From Methylobacter tundripaludum SV96 (GTDB lineage: Bacteria; Pseudomonadota; Gammaproteobacteria; Methylococcales; Methylomonadaceae): a DNA stretch of 64,000 nucleotides. The stretch spans positions 743,872-807,871 of the forward strand of contig NZ_JH109153.1 of the NCBI RefSeq assembly GCF_000190755.2. Direction: 5' to 3'. Positions 34,201 through 45,000 of the stretch are shown one piece after another; within the stretch, counting starts at the first letter, position 1; the number at the start of each line of letters is the position of its first letter. The position numbers and the translations under genes were made by a program. Under the pieces are notes generated by a model that was given only the letters and a program-made list of their open reading frames with translations, ran no database searches and was not told the DNA's origin.

Positions 34201-36071
34201 ATGCCAACGCCAATACCGACGGTTTGTGCTACCGGCCGATCTGGCAAGAACAAGCGCGTAACGCCGAACCGGCTATGCCGCCTGCCGGAGCGCAAAACCG
34301 GCCGTGGCTGATTTTCAGCGCCGGCGACGAATCCGAGCTGGCCCAAAGCTTGCAAAATCTCGGACAGCCTTGTATCCGTGTCACTGCGGGCAACGCCTAC
34401 GCACAAACGACGGCCGATGCCTGGACGGTTGCTGCCGATAACGCAGACGATTACTGTCGCCTGCTCGAAGCAACCCAGCCGCAAACCATCGTCTGTGTCT
34501 GGCCGTCCGGGCTGACCGCACACTACGGTGAAGATGAATTGATGCAGGTTATCCTGTTGGCGCGTGCCGCCGCCGGTTTGCAAGCCCCCATCAAGCTGTG
34601 GCTGATCACCCGCGATGCAAGCAATGCCGGAGATCGCGCGCCCTCATCGCCCTTTCCCTCGCTGTTGTCGGGCATGGCTCGTTCCTTGTTCCTGGAATAT
34701 CCCAATCTGAAAGGCGGCGTAATCGACCTGGAAGGCAACGAAATACAGGCATTGCTACGCGAACTGCTGGATTCGGAAGGCGAAGACGCGATCAGTCTTC
34801 GCGCGGGAAAACGCTATGTCGCCAGACTTGAAGCCTTCCAGCCTATCGTCGCCGCACCGTCCCGGTTTAAAGCGGACGGCGCCTACCTGATTACCGGAGG
34901 ACTGGGCGCTCTAGGCTTGAAAACCGCGCGCTTTTTGGCCGAAAACGGCGCGGGACAACTGATCCTGCTGGGACGCAAAGGCGCCGATGAAAACGCACGG
35001 GAAAGCCTGGACTTTATCGAACAGTTGGGCACCCAGGTTCGCGTAGTACAGGCGGACAGCGGCGATGAAGCCGCGATGTCCGAACTCTTCAAACAGCTTG
35101 CCGCCGACAATTTCCGCCTCAAAGGGCTGATCCACGCGGCCGGGTTACTAACCGCCCGCTCCCTGAACGAACTCGACCGGGATTGCCTGCACCAAGTGCT
35201 TGCGCCCAAAGTACGCGGAGCCTGGACGCTGCACCGCTTAACCCTGGATCTCGATCTCGATTTTTTTGCCCTGTACTCATCGATTTCATCGGTGTTAGGT
35301 ACGGCTCAGCAAGCCCATTACACGGCGGCTAACGGCTTTTTGGACGGCTTGGCCGAATACCGCCGCGGCTTGGGATTGCCCGCTCTCAGCATCAACTGGG
35401 GACCGTGGCAAAGCGGCGGCATGATAGACGGCGAAACGGCCCGGCATATTGCCGACAGCGGCTTTAACGCGTTATCCGCCCCCGCAGCGCTCGCCCTGTT
35501 TGGCCGCTTGCTGGCCGCCGGGCAAACCCGCGTCGCGGTTCTGGATGCGGATTGGCCGCGCCTCAAAAGCCTTTACGAAGTCCGCGGCCGCCAACCTGTG
35601 CTGACGCTGCTGGGTCAAAGCGCATCGACAGCAAGCGTCACAGGAAGCTCCGCCGTTTTGGACGCGCTACGCGAACTCGCGATTCGGGACCGATTCGACT
35701 ATCTGCTCAACCGACTGCAAGAACAAGTAGGCGCGGCGCTACGTTTCGACAGCAACACTCTGCCCGACCCGAAACGCGGCTTCTTCGACATGGGGATGGA
35801 CTCACTGACCGCCGTAGAATTAAAGGGACGCATCGAGGCCCAACTGCATCGCCCGCTCCCCCCTTCAGTGGTATTCGACTACCCCAATGCCGAAGCCTTG
35901 GCCGCGCATCTGCTCGGCCTGCTATTCCCCGGCGCACAGCCGGACGCACCCGCATTCGCAGCAATCGAGGAATCGCCCAGTCACAGCCGGGCCGAAATCC
36001 AACAGCTTTCCGATGCCGAACTCGCGGCGCTTATCGACGATGAATTCACCTCTCTAACGAACCAAGGATAA
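31269..36071 (+). CDS. Type I PKS module KS-AT-KR-T
   Basis: A 1,600-residue PKS. The N-terminal docking helix reads SPVKRALLALQTTRAKLEAL. The KS has Cys209 in DTACSSS and EAHGTGT. The AT has GHSVGEY and HAFH (malonyl-CoA). The KR has GGLGALG and AHYTAAN, so it should be active and leave a hydroxyl. The carrier serine is Ser1512 in GMDSLT. There is no DH, ER or MT. The C-terminal tail (QLSDAELAALIDDEF) looks like a docking tail that would pair with a helix such as the N-terminus of the next gene. Translation is coupled to the previous gene by an ATGA overlap, and the next gene starts 6 bp downstream. The KR half is nearly the same as that of the giant synthetase. Confidence 0.94.
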   Translation: MNHASAPETELSPVKRALLALQTTRAKLEALEQAQKEPIAIIGMGCRLPGNIETPEAFWELLRDGKDTIAEVPASRWDSNHYYDPDYDAAGKIVTRFGSFLPQIQESDPQFFGISPREAISMDPQQHLLLEVCWEALEHAGLVPADLEGSRTGVFIGICNQDYSVLLMSREDIEIDAYMTTGMAHSVAAGRLAYSMGFQGPCLAVDTACSSSLVAVHLACQSLRNRECDLAVTGGVNLILCPETSINFSRNHMLSPDGRCKSFDASANGFGRGEGCGLIVLKRLSDVVPGQDQVLALIRGSATNQDGATSGLTVPNGPAQQTVIREALHNAGVAAEQIGYIEAHGTGTKLGDPIEIGALNAVFGQTRSPQQPLIVGSVKTNLGHLEAASGISALMKVVLALKHEQIPRHLHCDQPTPFIPWEEIPITVATQAIAWPASEKSRLAGVSSFGFSGTNVHIVMEEAPLTPEPTPQTEPAPERPLHLLCLSARSAGGLTAQAARYAAHLDGVNQTALADVCYSANTTRSVFEHRMVLAAADAVEMRGKLQRFCKSHDQRQPVETGANTAEPPRVAWLFTGQGAQYPGMGADLYRTQPVFRQAIDDCALHLDPLLGRSLTTLLCAADSADLHETAYTQPALFALEYALAQMWLSWGLQPDAVTGHSVGEYVAACIAGVFSLEDGLKLIAARARLMQALPRNGAMAAVFADAGRVEQAIATLGNNPLITIAAINSRSETVISGERQAIRTLLNHLTESGIRSRELTVSHAFHSALMEPMLAEYEQIVRSVTLLPPRIRLISNLTGHFASTEVTDPAYWCRHIRMPVLFADGIATLRRQGITAFVEIGPHPVLSGMVRADAPEQNTELYLPSLRKDQPDWEQLAQSLSELYLGGVPIDWAGFDRPYHRRRTALPTYPFQRKRYWYNDSGITARQRHAPTSQLITLLQAGNADALAQHLQAQGELSADELKLLPKLSNLLIRQHRDANANTDGLCYRPIWQEQARNAEPAMPPAGAQNRPWLIFSAGDESELAQSLQNLGQPCIRVTAGNAYAQTTADAWTVAADNADDYCRLLEATQPQTIVCVWPSGLTAHYGEDELMQVILLARAAAGLQAPIKLWLITRDASNAGDRAPSSPFPSLLSGMARSLFLEYPNLKGGVIDLEGNEIQALLRELLDSEGEDAISLRAGKRYVARLEAFQPIVAAPSRFKADGAYLITGGLGALGLKTARFLAENGAGQLILLGRKGADENARESLDFIEQLGTQVRVVQADSGDEAAMSELFKQLAADNFRLKGLIHAAGLLTARSLNELDRDCLHQVLAPKVRGAWTLHRLTLDLDLDFFALYSSISSVLGTAQQAHYTAANGFLDGLAEYRRGLGLPALSINWGPWQSGGMIDGETARHIADSGFNALSAPAALALFGRLLAAGQTRVAVLDADWPRLKSLYEVRGRQPVLTLLGQSASTASVTGSSAVLDALRELAIRDRFDYLLNRLQEQVGAALRFDSNTLPDPKRGFFDMGMDSLTAVELKGRIEAQLHRPLPPSVVFDYPNAEALAAHLLGLLFPGAQPDAPAFAAIEESPSHSRAEIQQLSDAELAALIDDEFTSLTNQG
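34072..35619 (+). repeat. KR block, copy 2 (matches 828-2375)
   Basis: This is the second copy of the KR block, inside the KS-AT-KR-T gene. The AT before it is not the AT found before copy 1, so the two modules share only the KR half. Confidence 0.88.
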
Positions 36072-36077
36072 ACAGAG

Positions 36078-39000
36078 ATGGCTCAGGAACACCCCGATGA
36101 ACTAACCCCCTTGCAGAAAGCCTATGCGGCTATCCAGCAACTGCGCGGCAAAGTCGAGCGCCTCGAACAAGCCGGAAGCGAGGCTATCGCCATTATCGGC
36201 ATGGGCTGCCGTACCCCCGGCGCTAACGATCCCGAATCTTTCTGGGAGCTGGTCCGCAACGGCCGGGACGCAATCCGGGAAATTCCGCCGGAACGCTGGG
36301 ATGCCGCCGCCTATTACGATCCGGAACCGGGCCGACCCGGCAAGGCCTACACGCGCTACGGCGGATTTGTTGAACAGGCCGACCGCTTTGACGCAGCCTT
36401 TTTCGGTATTTCCGCGCGGGAAGCCGAAAGCATGGACCCACAACAACGCCTGTTGCTGGAAGTCGCCTGGGAAGCGCTGGAACACGCAGGCTTGCCTGCT
36501 TCCAATCTGGCCGGCAGCCCTACGGGGGTATTTGTCGGCGTCACTGCCAGCGATTACGGCCTGCTCCAGGCGGAACGTGCGGATCAAGGCGAGGTAAACC
36601 CTTATTTCAATACCGGTACGCCGTTAAATGCCTGCGCCGGGAGACTGTCTTACGTGCTGGGCCTGCAAGGCCCCTGCATGGCGGTCGACACCGCCTGTTC
36701 TTCGTCGCTGTCCGCCATCCACTTGGCATGTACCGCGCTACGCGCCAAAGACTGCGATCTGGCGCTGAGCGGCGGCGTCAACCTGACGCTTTCGCCGTTG
36801 TTGAATGTCACCTTATCCGCCGCCGGAATGATGTCGGCGGACGGACGCTGCAAAACCTTCGACGATTCCGCCAATGGCTACGTCCGGGGCGAAGGCTGCG
36901 GCATCGTCGTACTCAAGCGCTACGCCGATGCGGTGGCCGCAGGCGATCAGATCCTCGCCCTGATTCGCGGCTCCGGGGTAAATCAGGACGGAGCCAGCAG
37001 CGGATTCACCGTACCCAACGGTGTGGCGCAGCAAAAACTGATCCGCCAAACCTTGGCCAAAGCGCGGATAGCGCCGCACGAAATCGACTATATCGAAGCG
37101 CACGGAACCGGCACTTCACTCGGCGATCCTATCGAAGCGCAGGCCCTGGGCACCGTACTGGGCCAAGCGCAAGGCCGGGAGCGCCCGCTGCTGGTAGGCT
37201 CGGTAAAATCCAATATCGGCCATTTGGAATCGGCAGCCGGTATCATCGGCCTGATCAAGCTGGTTCAGGCCTTGCGCCACGGGGAACTGCCGCCGACCCT
37301 GCACATTAAGCAGCCTAATTCACGCATTGCCTGGGACGAGCTGAATATCCGCCCGATAACCGAATTGACGCCATGGCCCAGAGGCGAGAAACGCCGTTTG
37401 GCGGGGCTCAGCGCATTCGGCGCAAGCGGCAGCAACGCTCACCTCATTATCGAAGAAGCCCCGGCGGCCGAAGCGCTTTACCCGGAACGAGACCGTCCGG
37501 TTCATGTGCTGGCCCTGTCGGCCAAAACCGAACCGGCGCTAAAAGCCCTGGCGGAATCCTACCAAAGGTTTTTTGCCCAAACGCCGCCGTCGCTGGCGGA
37601 TGCCTGTTTCAGCGCTAACACCGGCCGTAACCATTTCAAGCAGCGCATCGCCGTCTGTGCCGAAGACCTGACCCAGATGCAGGAACGGCTTGCCGCTTTC
37701 GGTGCAAACCAGCCGATCCCAGGACTTTTTCTCGGCGCTACGCCACCCGCCAAACCGCTACGGCCGGTATTTTTGTTTAGCGGACAGGGTTCCGTTTATC
37801 CCGGCATGGGCCATGAGTTATACGCACTCCATCCCGGTTTTCGGCAGGCTATGGATAACTGCGCGGCGATCCTCGAACCGCTGCTGGAAAAACCGCTGCT
37901 GTCGGTCCTTTATGCCGAGGAACACCGTAGCGACGGGGAAGCCTTGCTTAAGCAAGCGAGTTACGCCCAGCCCGCGCTGTTTGCGCTGCAATATGCACTA
38001 GCCTGTCTATGGCGGTCTTTCGGCCTGGAACCCGCCGCCGTATTAGGCCACAGCATCGGCGAATATGCTGCGGCCTGCGTTGCCGGTGTGTTCAGCCTTG
38101 AAGACGGCCTGAAATTGGTCGCCGAACGCGGACGGCTGATGCAAACGCTAAACGAAAACGGCGCGATGGCGGCGATTTTTGCCGATGAAGCGCTGGTGGA
38201 AAAAGCCCTTGCTTCCCATCGGCATGAGCTGAGCATCGCCGCGATCAACGGCCCCCAACATATAGTCGTCTCCGGCCGCAGCTCCGCCCTAAGCCAAGTA
38301 CTCGACCAATTTCGCGAAGCAGGCATCGAAAGCTATCCATTGCAGGTGAGTCATGCCTTTCATTCGCCGCTGATGGAACCCATTCTGGAAGACTTCGAAC
38401 GCTTTGCCCGCCAGATCCGTTTCCATGCACCGGAACTGCCTTTTATCTCCGGCCTGACCGGACTGGCACTGGGCAAGGGAGAAGTTCCCGACGCCGGTTA
38501 TTGGCGTCAGCATTGCCGCCAGCCGATCCGATTCGCCGAAGGCTTAGCCGGCTTAATCCCTCACCCCAGCCCTCTCCCACAGGGAGAGGGGGACAAAGTT
38601 GCAGCAGCTTTTGGCCGGAATTTCGAACTGTTTCTGGAAATCGGCCCCGGCCAAGTATTAGCCAATCTCGGCAAGCGCTTGGCCCCGTCGGCCGCTTGGC
38701 TGCCGTCCCTACTGCAACCAAAGCCCGACTGGTCCGTCGTATCGACAAGCTTGGCCGAGGCTTACGCACGGGGCGCGGACATCGACTGGTCCGGCTTCGA
38801 TGCAGCATTTGGCCGCAACCGTGTTTGTGTCCCCACTTATGCCTTTCAACGAAAATCTTATTGGCTCGCCCCCAAGGAATCGATCATGACAAATCCACAA
38901 CAAGCTACGTCGCAGCCTGTTCAAGATGACCGCGCCCGGCGCGAAGCAATCCTGGCCCGTCTGTGCCGCCTTTTTTCCGGCTTGCTCCGAACCGAACCGA

Positions 39001-42000
39001 GCGAAATAGATACCCACGCACAGTTCCTGGAAATGGGTGCCGATTCGCTGGTACTGGTTGAAGGGGTACGCATCGTCGAAGACAATTTTGGGATCAAACT
39101 CGAAATCCGCCAGTTTTTCGAAGAAATCACCACGATAGACGCGATTGCCGGATACCTGGCGGATCGAACCACCGCCGACTTGTCGCAGGAAACGACCGCT
39201 ACCCCGGTGTCTCAATCGGTACCGGTACAGGCTGCGCCAACGCCAAGCCCTGTAGACCGAAATGAGTCGGTTCGAGCGACAGCGAGAACTGACGTTTCCG
39301 GCAATCCCCAGCCGAATTCGCCGGAAACGCCACCTCGCGCTACGCTTGGGGGGCCTTATTCCGGCCTACGCCCGCCGGTCAGCGCTATCGCCGACGGCAC
39401 GGCGTTGCAACAGATCGTCCTCGCCCAGACCCAACTGATGGCGCAACAATTAGCCTTATTGCAGGGCATGCCTGCGCCAGCCGACATCGGCTATGGTGCT
39501 GCGAGCGCCGCTATCCCGGCTCAACAGGAAGCTCCCCGTCCGCTTCAACCGCAAGCCCTTGCCCAACACGCCGATACCGCGCAACCGCAACAGAACTCGG
39601 AAGATCGCTCCTCGCCGCTGCGCGCGCTGAACAATCCTATCGTACCCAGTGCCAACGGCTTGAACCCGCAGCAAAGCCGACATCTTGCGGCATTGATCGA
39701 GCGTTACCAGAAAAAAACGCCGAAATCCAAAGCGCTGGCCCAAGCCTGCCGTCCGGGTTTGGCCGACAGCCGGGCCAGCGTCGGTTTTCGCTTTTCGACC
39801 AAAGAAATCCTCTACCCCATCACCGGCGCCGAGTCGATGGGTTCACGGCTACGCGACATTGACGGCAACAGCTACGTCGACCTGACTATGGGCTTCGGCG
39901 TGCTGCTGTTCGGCAGTCGTCCCGAATTTATGCGGGGCGTGCTGGAAACGGAAATTCAACACGGCTTCCAGCTCGGCCCGCGCTCCGAACATATGCAGGA
40001 AATCACCGAGCTGTTCACCGAAATCACCGGTCACCAGCGCGTTGCCTTTACCAACTCCGGTACGGAAGCGATCATGATCGCATTGCGCCTGGCCCGCACC
40101 ACCACGGGTCGGCATAAAATTGTGATCTTCGAAGGCTCTTACCACGGCCATTCCGACGGCACTCTGGCCAAAACCATCCGCGTCAACGGAGAACTCCGCT
40201 CCGAACCGGTGTCGCCCGGCGTGCCGCCGAATCTGGCCAAAGACATTCTGGTGCTCGAATACGGCACTCAGGAAACGCTGGACATCATCCGCGAGCATGC
40301 CCACGAACTGGCCGCCGTGCTGGTAGAACCGGTGCAGAGCCGACGCCTGGATTTCCAGCCGGTCGAGTTCCTGCGCGCATTGCGCAGCCTGACCGAGGAA
40401 ACCGGCACCGCGCTGATTTTCGACGAAATGATCAGCGGTTTCCGCGCCCATCCCGCCGGCGTGCAGGGGCTGTTCGGCATTAAGGCCGACCTCGCCGCCT
40501 ACGGCAAAATCATCGGCGGCGGCATGCCTATCGGCGCGGTTGCCGGAGACGCGCGCTTCCTCGACGGCATCGACGGCGGCATGTGGCAATACGGAGACGC
40601 ATCTTATCCGAGCGCCACGCGCACGTATTTCGGCGGCACTTTCTGCCAGCATCCATTTTCGATGGCCGCCTGTCTGGCCGCGCTCCGCCATCTGAAAGCG
40701 GAAGGACCGGCGCTGCAAGAACGCCTCAACCAGCGCACCGCCGCATTAGCCAAAACGCTCAACGACTATTTCGAGGCAGAGGAATTGGCACTCCGCATTT
40801 GCCATTTTGCCTCGACCTTCCACTTCAAGTTCCCCGGCAACCTGGAGATGTTTTATTACCACTTGTTGGAAAAAGGCGTGTACATCTGGGAATGGCGCGC
40901 CTGTTTCCTGTCCACCGCCCATACTGAAGAAGACATCGACCTGATCGTTAAAGCGGTCAAAGAAAGCGTTGAGGAATTGCGCCAAGGCGGCTTCTTGCCC
41001 GAACGCAGTCAAGCCGCAGGCAGCAGCGACGCCGCCATTCCCTCAAACAAAAAAAATTTGGCAGACTCCACAGACCGGAGCTGGTTCCGGCACAATTCCA
41101 AGCTGAGCCACCGGGAAACCGCTTTCACGGCAAAGGCAACAGCGGGCAAACGCGGACTAGGCTTTGGATTGTTCTATTTCGGCAATTACGATGCCGCATT
41201 TTCCACCGGCAAATACGATCTGCTGCTGGAAGGCGCGCGTTATGCCGACCGCGAGGGCTTTCGCGCGGTGTGGATACCCGAACGGCACTTCAGCGAATTC
41301 GGCGGATTTTCGCCGAACCCTTCGGTGCTGGCCGCCGCGTTGGCTCGGGAAACCCAGCATGTGCAATTGCGTGCGGGCAGCGTGGTGTTGCCGTTACATA
41401 ACCCGATCCGGGTCGCCGAAGAATGGGCGCTGGTCGATAACCTGTCCAACGGCCGCGTCGGCATCGGCTTTGCTTCGGGCTGGCATCCCAACGACTTTGT
41501 GTTCGCGCCCGACTCTTACGGCAAGCACCGCGAATTAACCTTCGAAGGCATCGACACCATCCGCCATTTATGGCGCGGAGAAAGCATCACTATGCGCGGC
41601 GGTAACGACAGCAGCGTGGAGTTGAATATTTACCCCCGTCCGAAACAAGCCGCGCTGCCCGCCTGGCTGACCATCGTCAACAATCCCGACACCTATCGCA
41701 AAGCCGGAGAGATGGGACTGGGCGTGCTGACCAACCTGATGGGCCAGTCGATGGAAGACCTGGCAAACAATATTGCCATCTACCGGCAAGCCTTGGCCGA
41801 ACATGGACATGACCCGGACGCAGGCAATGTCACGGTCTTGATCCATACCTACCTGTGCGCCGACCCGGAGCAAGCCATACGCGAGGCGCGCCAGCCGATG
41901 TGCGACTATCTGCTGTCCAGCATCGACCTGTTTCAAAAGATGGCTCAAGACGTAGGGCCGTCCACGGATTTAGAGCGGTTAAGCCCGGAAGACAAAGCCT

Positions 42001-45000
42001 ATATCGTCGGCAAGGCCTATGAAAAATATGTCGCAACCAGTGCATTGATCGGCTCTCCGGAAAGCTGCGCGCCGATTGTGGAACGCCTGATCGGCATCGG
42101 CGTCGATGAGCTGGCCTGCTTTGTCGACTTCGGCGTCGCGCCGGACTCGGTCATCGCCAACCTGCCGCAAATCAGCCTGCTCAAGGAAAAATACACTGCG
42201 ATCGATTCCGGCGAAGACGCAGGGTTTCCGCTGAGTGAGGCGCAAAAACAATTGTGGGTGCTGGCCCAGCTCGACGAAGACGGCAATCGCTCTTACAACG
42301 ACCCGGCGGCGCTTTTGCTGCAAGGACCGCTGAATCAAGAGGCGTTGCGGGTCGCGTTGGAACAGACGATTGCCCGCCACGAATCCTTGCGCGCCCGCCT
42401 CGACGCCGCAGGCGAGCGGCAATGGGTCCAACCGGCCCAGGCGGTCAGCTTGCCCTGTATCGATTTATCGGGCGAGGAAAATCCCGAAACCGCGCTCCAA
42501 CATTGGCTGCTGGAGAAAACCCGGCAGTTATTCGACTTCTCGCAGGGACCGCTGTTCTACGCCACTCTGCTCAAGCTCGAGGCCGACCGCCATGTACTGG
42601 CGCTGTCGGCGCATCACATCATCGGCGACGGCCCCTCCATGGGTACGGTCCTGAATGAAATCATGGCCTTGTACGAAGCGGCTTGCCGCGGCGAGGCGGC
42701 CAAACTGGCTACGCCGATTCAATATCGCGACTTCGTCCACTGGCAGCAAATACAGCTGGACACCGCGGCGATGGCGACTCACGAGGCTTATTGGCTGCAA
42801 CAATTCGCCAATCCGGCGCCCGCTCTGGATTTACCGGGCGATTACCAGCGTCCCTCGGTCAAAACCTATAACGGCGCCAGGGCATGGTCGGAAATCGATC
42901 CAGACCTGCTGCAATCCTTGAAAAACCTGGGCAGCAAGCAGGGCTGCACCTTGTACATGGTGTTACTGGCGGTATACTCGGTGCTGCTGCACCGGCTCAG
43001 CGGCCAAGACCGGCTGGTGATCGGCGCACCCTACACCGGACGCGGCCTGGAAGGCAGCAACGCACTGGTCGGCTACTGCGTACACCTGTTGCCGATCGTC
43101 AGCGAGATCGGCGAAGCCGAGCGTTTCGACGAACATCTGCACCACGTCCGCAATACCCTGCTGAATGCTTACCAGCACCAGGACTATCCGTTTGCCCGTC
43201 TGCTCGACAAACTCAACCTTAAGCGCGACAACAGCCGATCGCCGTTGCTCAGTACCATTTTTAACCTTGAACGCCAGCCGGATATGCACGAAGCCGCGGG
43301 TTTACAGGTACAGGTTTATCCGCAACCGGTCACTTACACCCGCGTCGACCTGACCCTGACCGCGAATCTGCGCGACGACCGGGTCGTGTTGGAATGCGAT
43401 TACAACACCGACCTTTTCGAGGCGGCGACGATTCAACGCCTGCTCGGCCAGTATCAAACCCTGCTCGAAGCGGTGGTCAGTCAGCCGCAGCAAAGCGTGA
43501 GCCGCCTGCCGTTATTAAGCGAGTCGGAACGGCTGATGCAAATCCTGCAATGGAACAAAACCGAGACGGCGGCCCAACCGACTTGCTTTCACACCTTGTG
43601 GGAGTCGCAGGTCGCAAAACACCCGGATCGCATCGCGCTGGTAGAGGATGGCCCGGAGGGCAGAACCTTCACTTACGACAACCTCAACCGGCGCGCCAAC
43701 CGCTTGGCTCACTACCTGCGCGGTATGGGCGTCGGTCCTGACCTGCGAGTGGGCATTTGCCTGGATCGCTCCTGGCAACTGATGGTCGCACTGTTGGCGA
43801 GCCTCAAGGCCGGCGGCGCTTACGTGCCGATGGACCCAAGCTATCCGGCCGCGCGGCTGGCGTTGTTGCAAAGCGATGCTCAAGTGGCCGTGTTGCTGAC
43901 CCAGCAATACCTGTTGGACCGGCTCACAGAGCTTCCCCAGCAAGTCTGTTGCCTGGATCGGGACAGCGACGCCATCGATCGCGAATCCGACCGCAATCCC
44001 GTCAACAACGTGATGCCCAATCATCTGGCCTATGTCATCTATACCTCGGGTTCCACCGGCAAACCCAAAGGCGCGATGATTTCCCATCAGGGCCTGGTGA
44101 ACTACCTGCAATGGGCGGTGCGCGCTTACGAGGTGGAACAAGGAGACGGCGCACCGGTATTGGGCTCCATCGGCTTCGACGCGACCGTGACCAGCCTGTT
44201 CGTGCCGTTGCTGGTCGGACGCCGGGTAGTCTTGCTACCGGACGGCGAGGAACTCGAAGCCATGGCCGCGCTGCACCGTTCGCCGTACCAATTCAGTTTT
44301 ATCAAGCTGACTCCGGCTCACCTGGAGATTCTCAATACTCTACGTGCAGGCGACCCATCCGCCGATGCTCACCTGACCCGCTACCTGGTGCTGGGCGGCG
44401 AAGCGCTGCCGGGAGCCGCACTCGACCCCTGGTTCAAGCACACCGCTACGCTGACGGTCAATGAGTACGGACCGACCGAAACCGTAGTCGGCTGCTGCAC
44501 TTACGAGGCCGATAGTCCTATCGCCGGATCGGTGCCCATTGGCCGCCCGATCCGCGGCACCCGTCTGTATGTGCTGGACTCAAATCTGCAAGCGGTTCCG
44601 CCGGGCGTTCCCGGCGAACTCTATATCGGCGGGGCCGGACTGGCTCGCGGTTATCTGGACCGGCCGGGCCAGACTGCGGCGGGCTTCGTACCCGATCCCT
44701 TTAGCCATGATGTCGACGAACCGGGCGCCCGCTTATACAAAACCGGCGATCGCGCCCGCTACTTGGCCGACGGCACGTTGATCTTCCTCGGGCGCATCGA
44801 TCACCAAATCAAGCTGCACGGCTATCGCATCGAATTGGGGGAAATCGAAGCCGTTCTGGCCGATCGTCCGGAGGTGCGCGAAGCGGTGGTTTTGCTGCGC
44901 GAGGATCAACCCGGCAACCCGAGACTGGTCGCCTATGTGAGCCCGGCGCAGGATCAGCCACTGAATGCCGACCGCTTACGCCAGGAACTCAAGCTGCTGC

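Noticed and set aside
39849-40718. A 289-codon minus-strand frame opposite the aminotransferase
   Set aside because: It is antisense to strongly conserved aminotransferase motifs and has no family signature.
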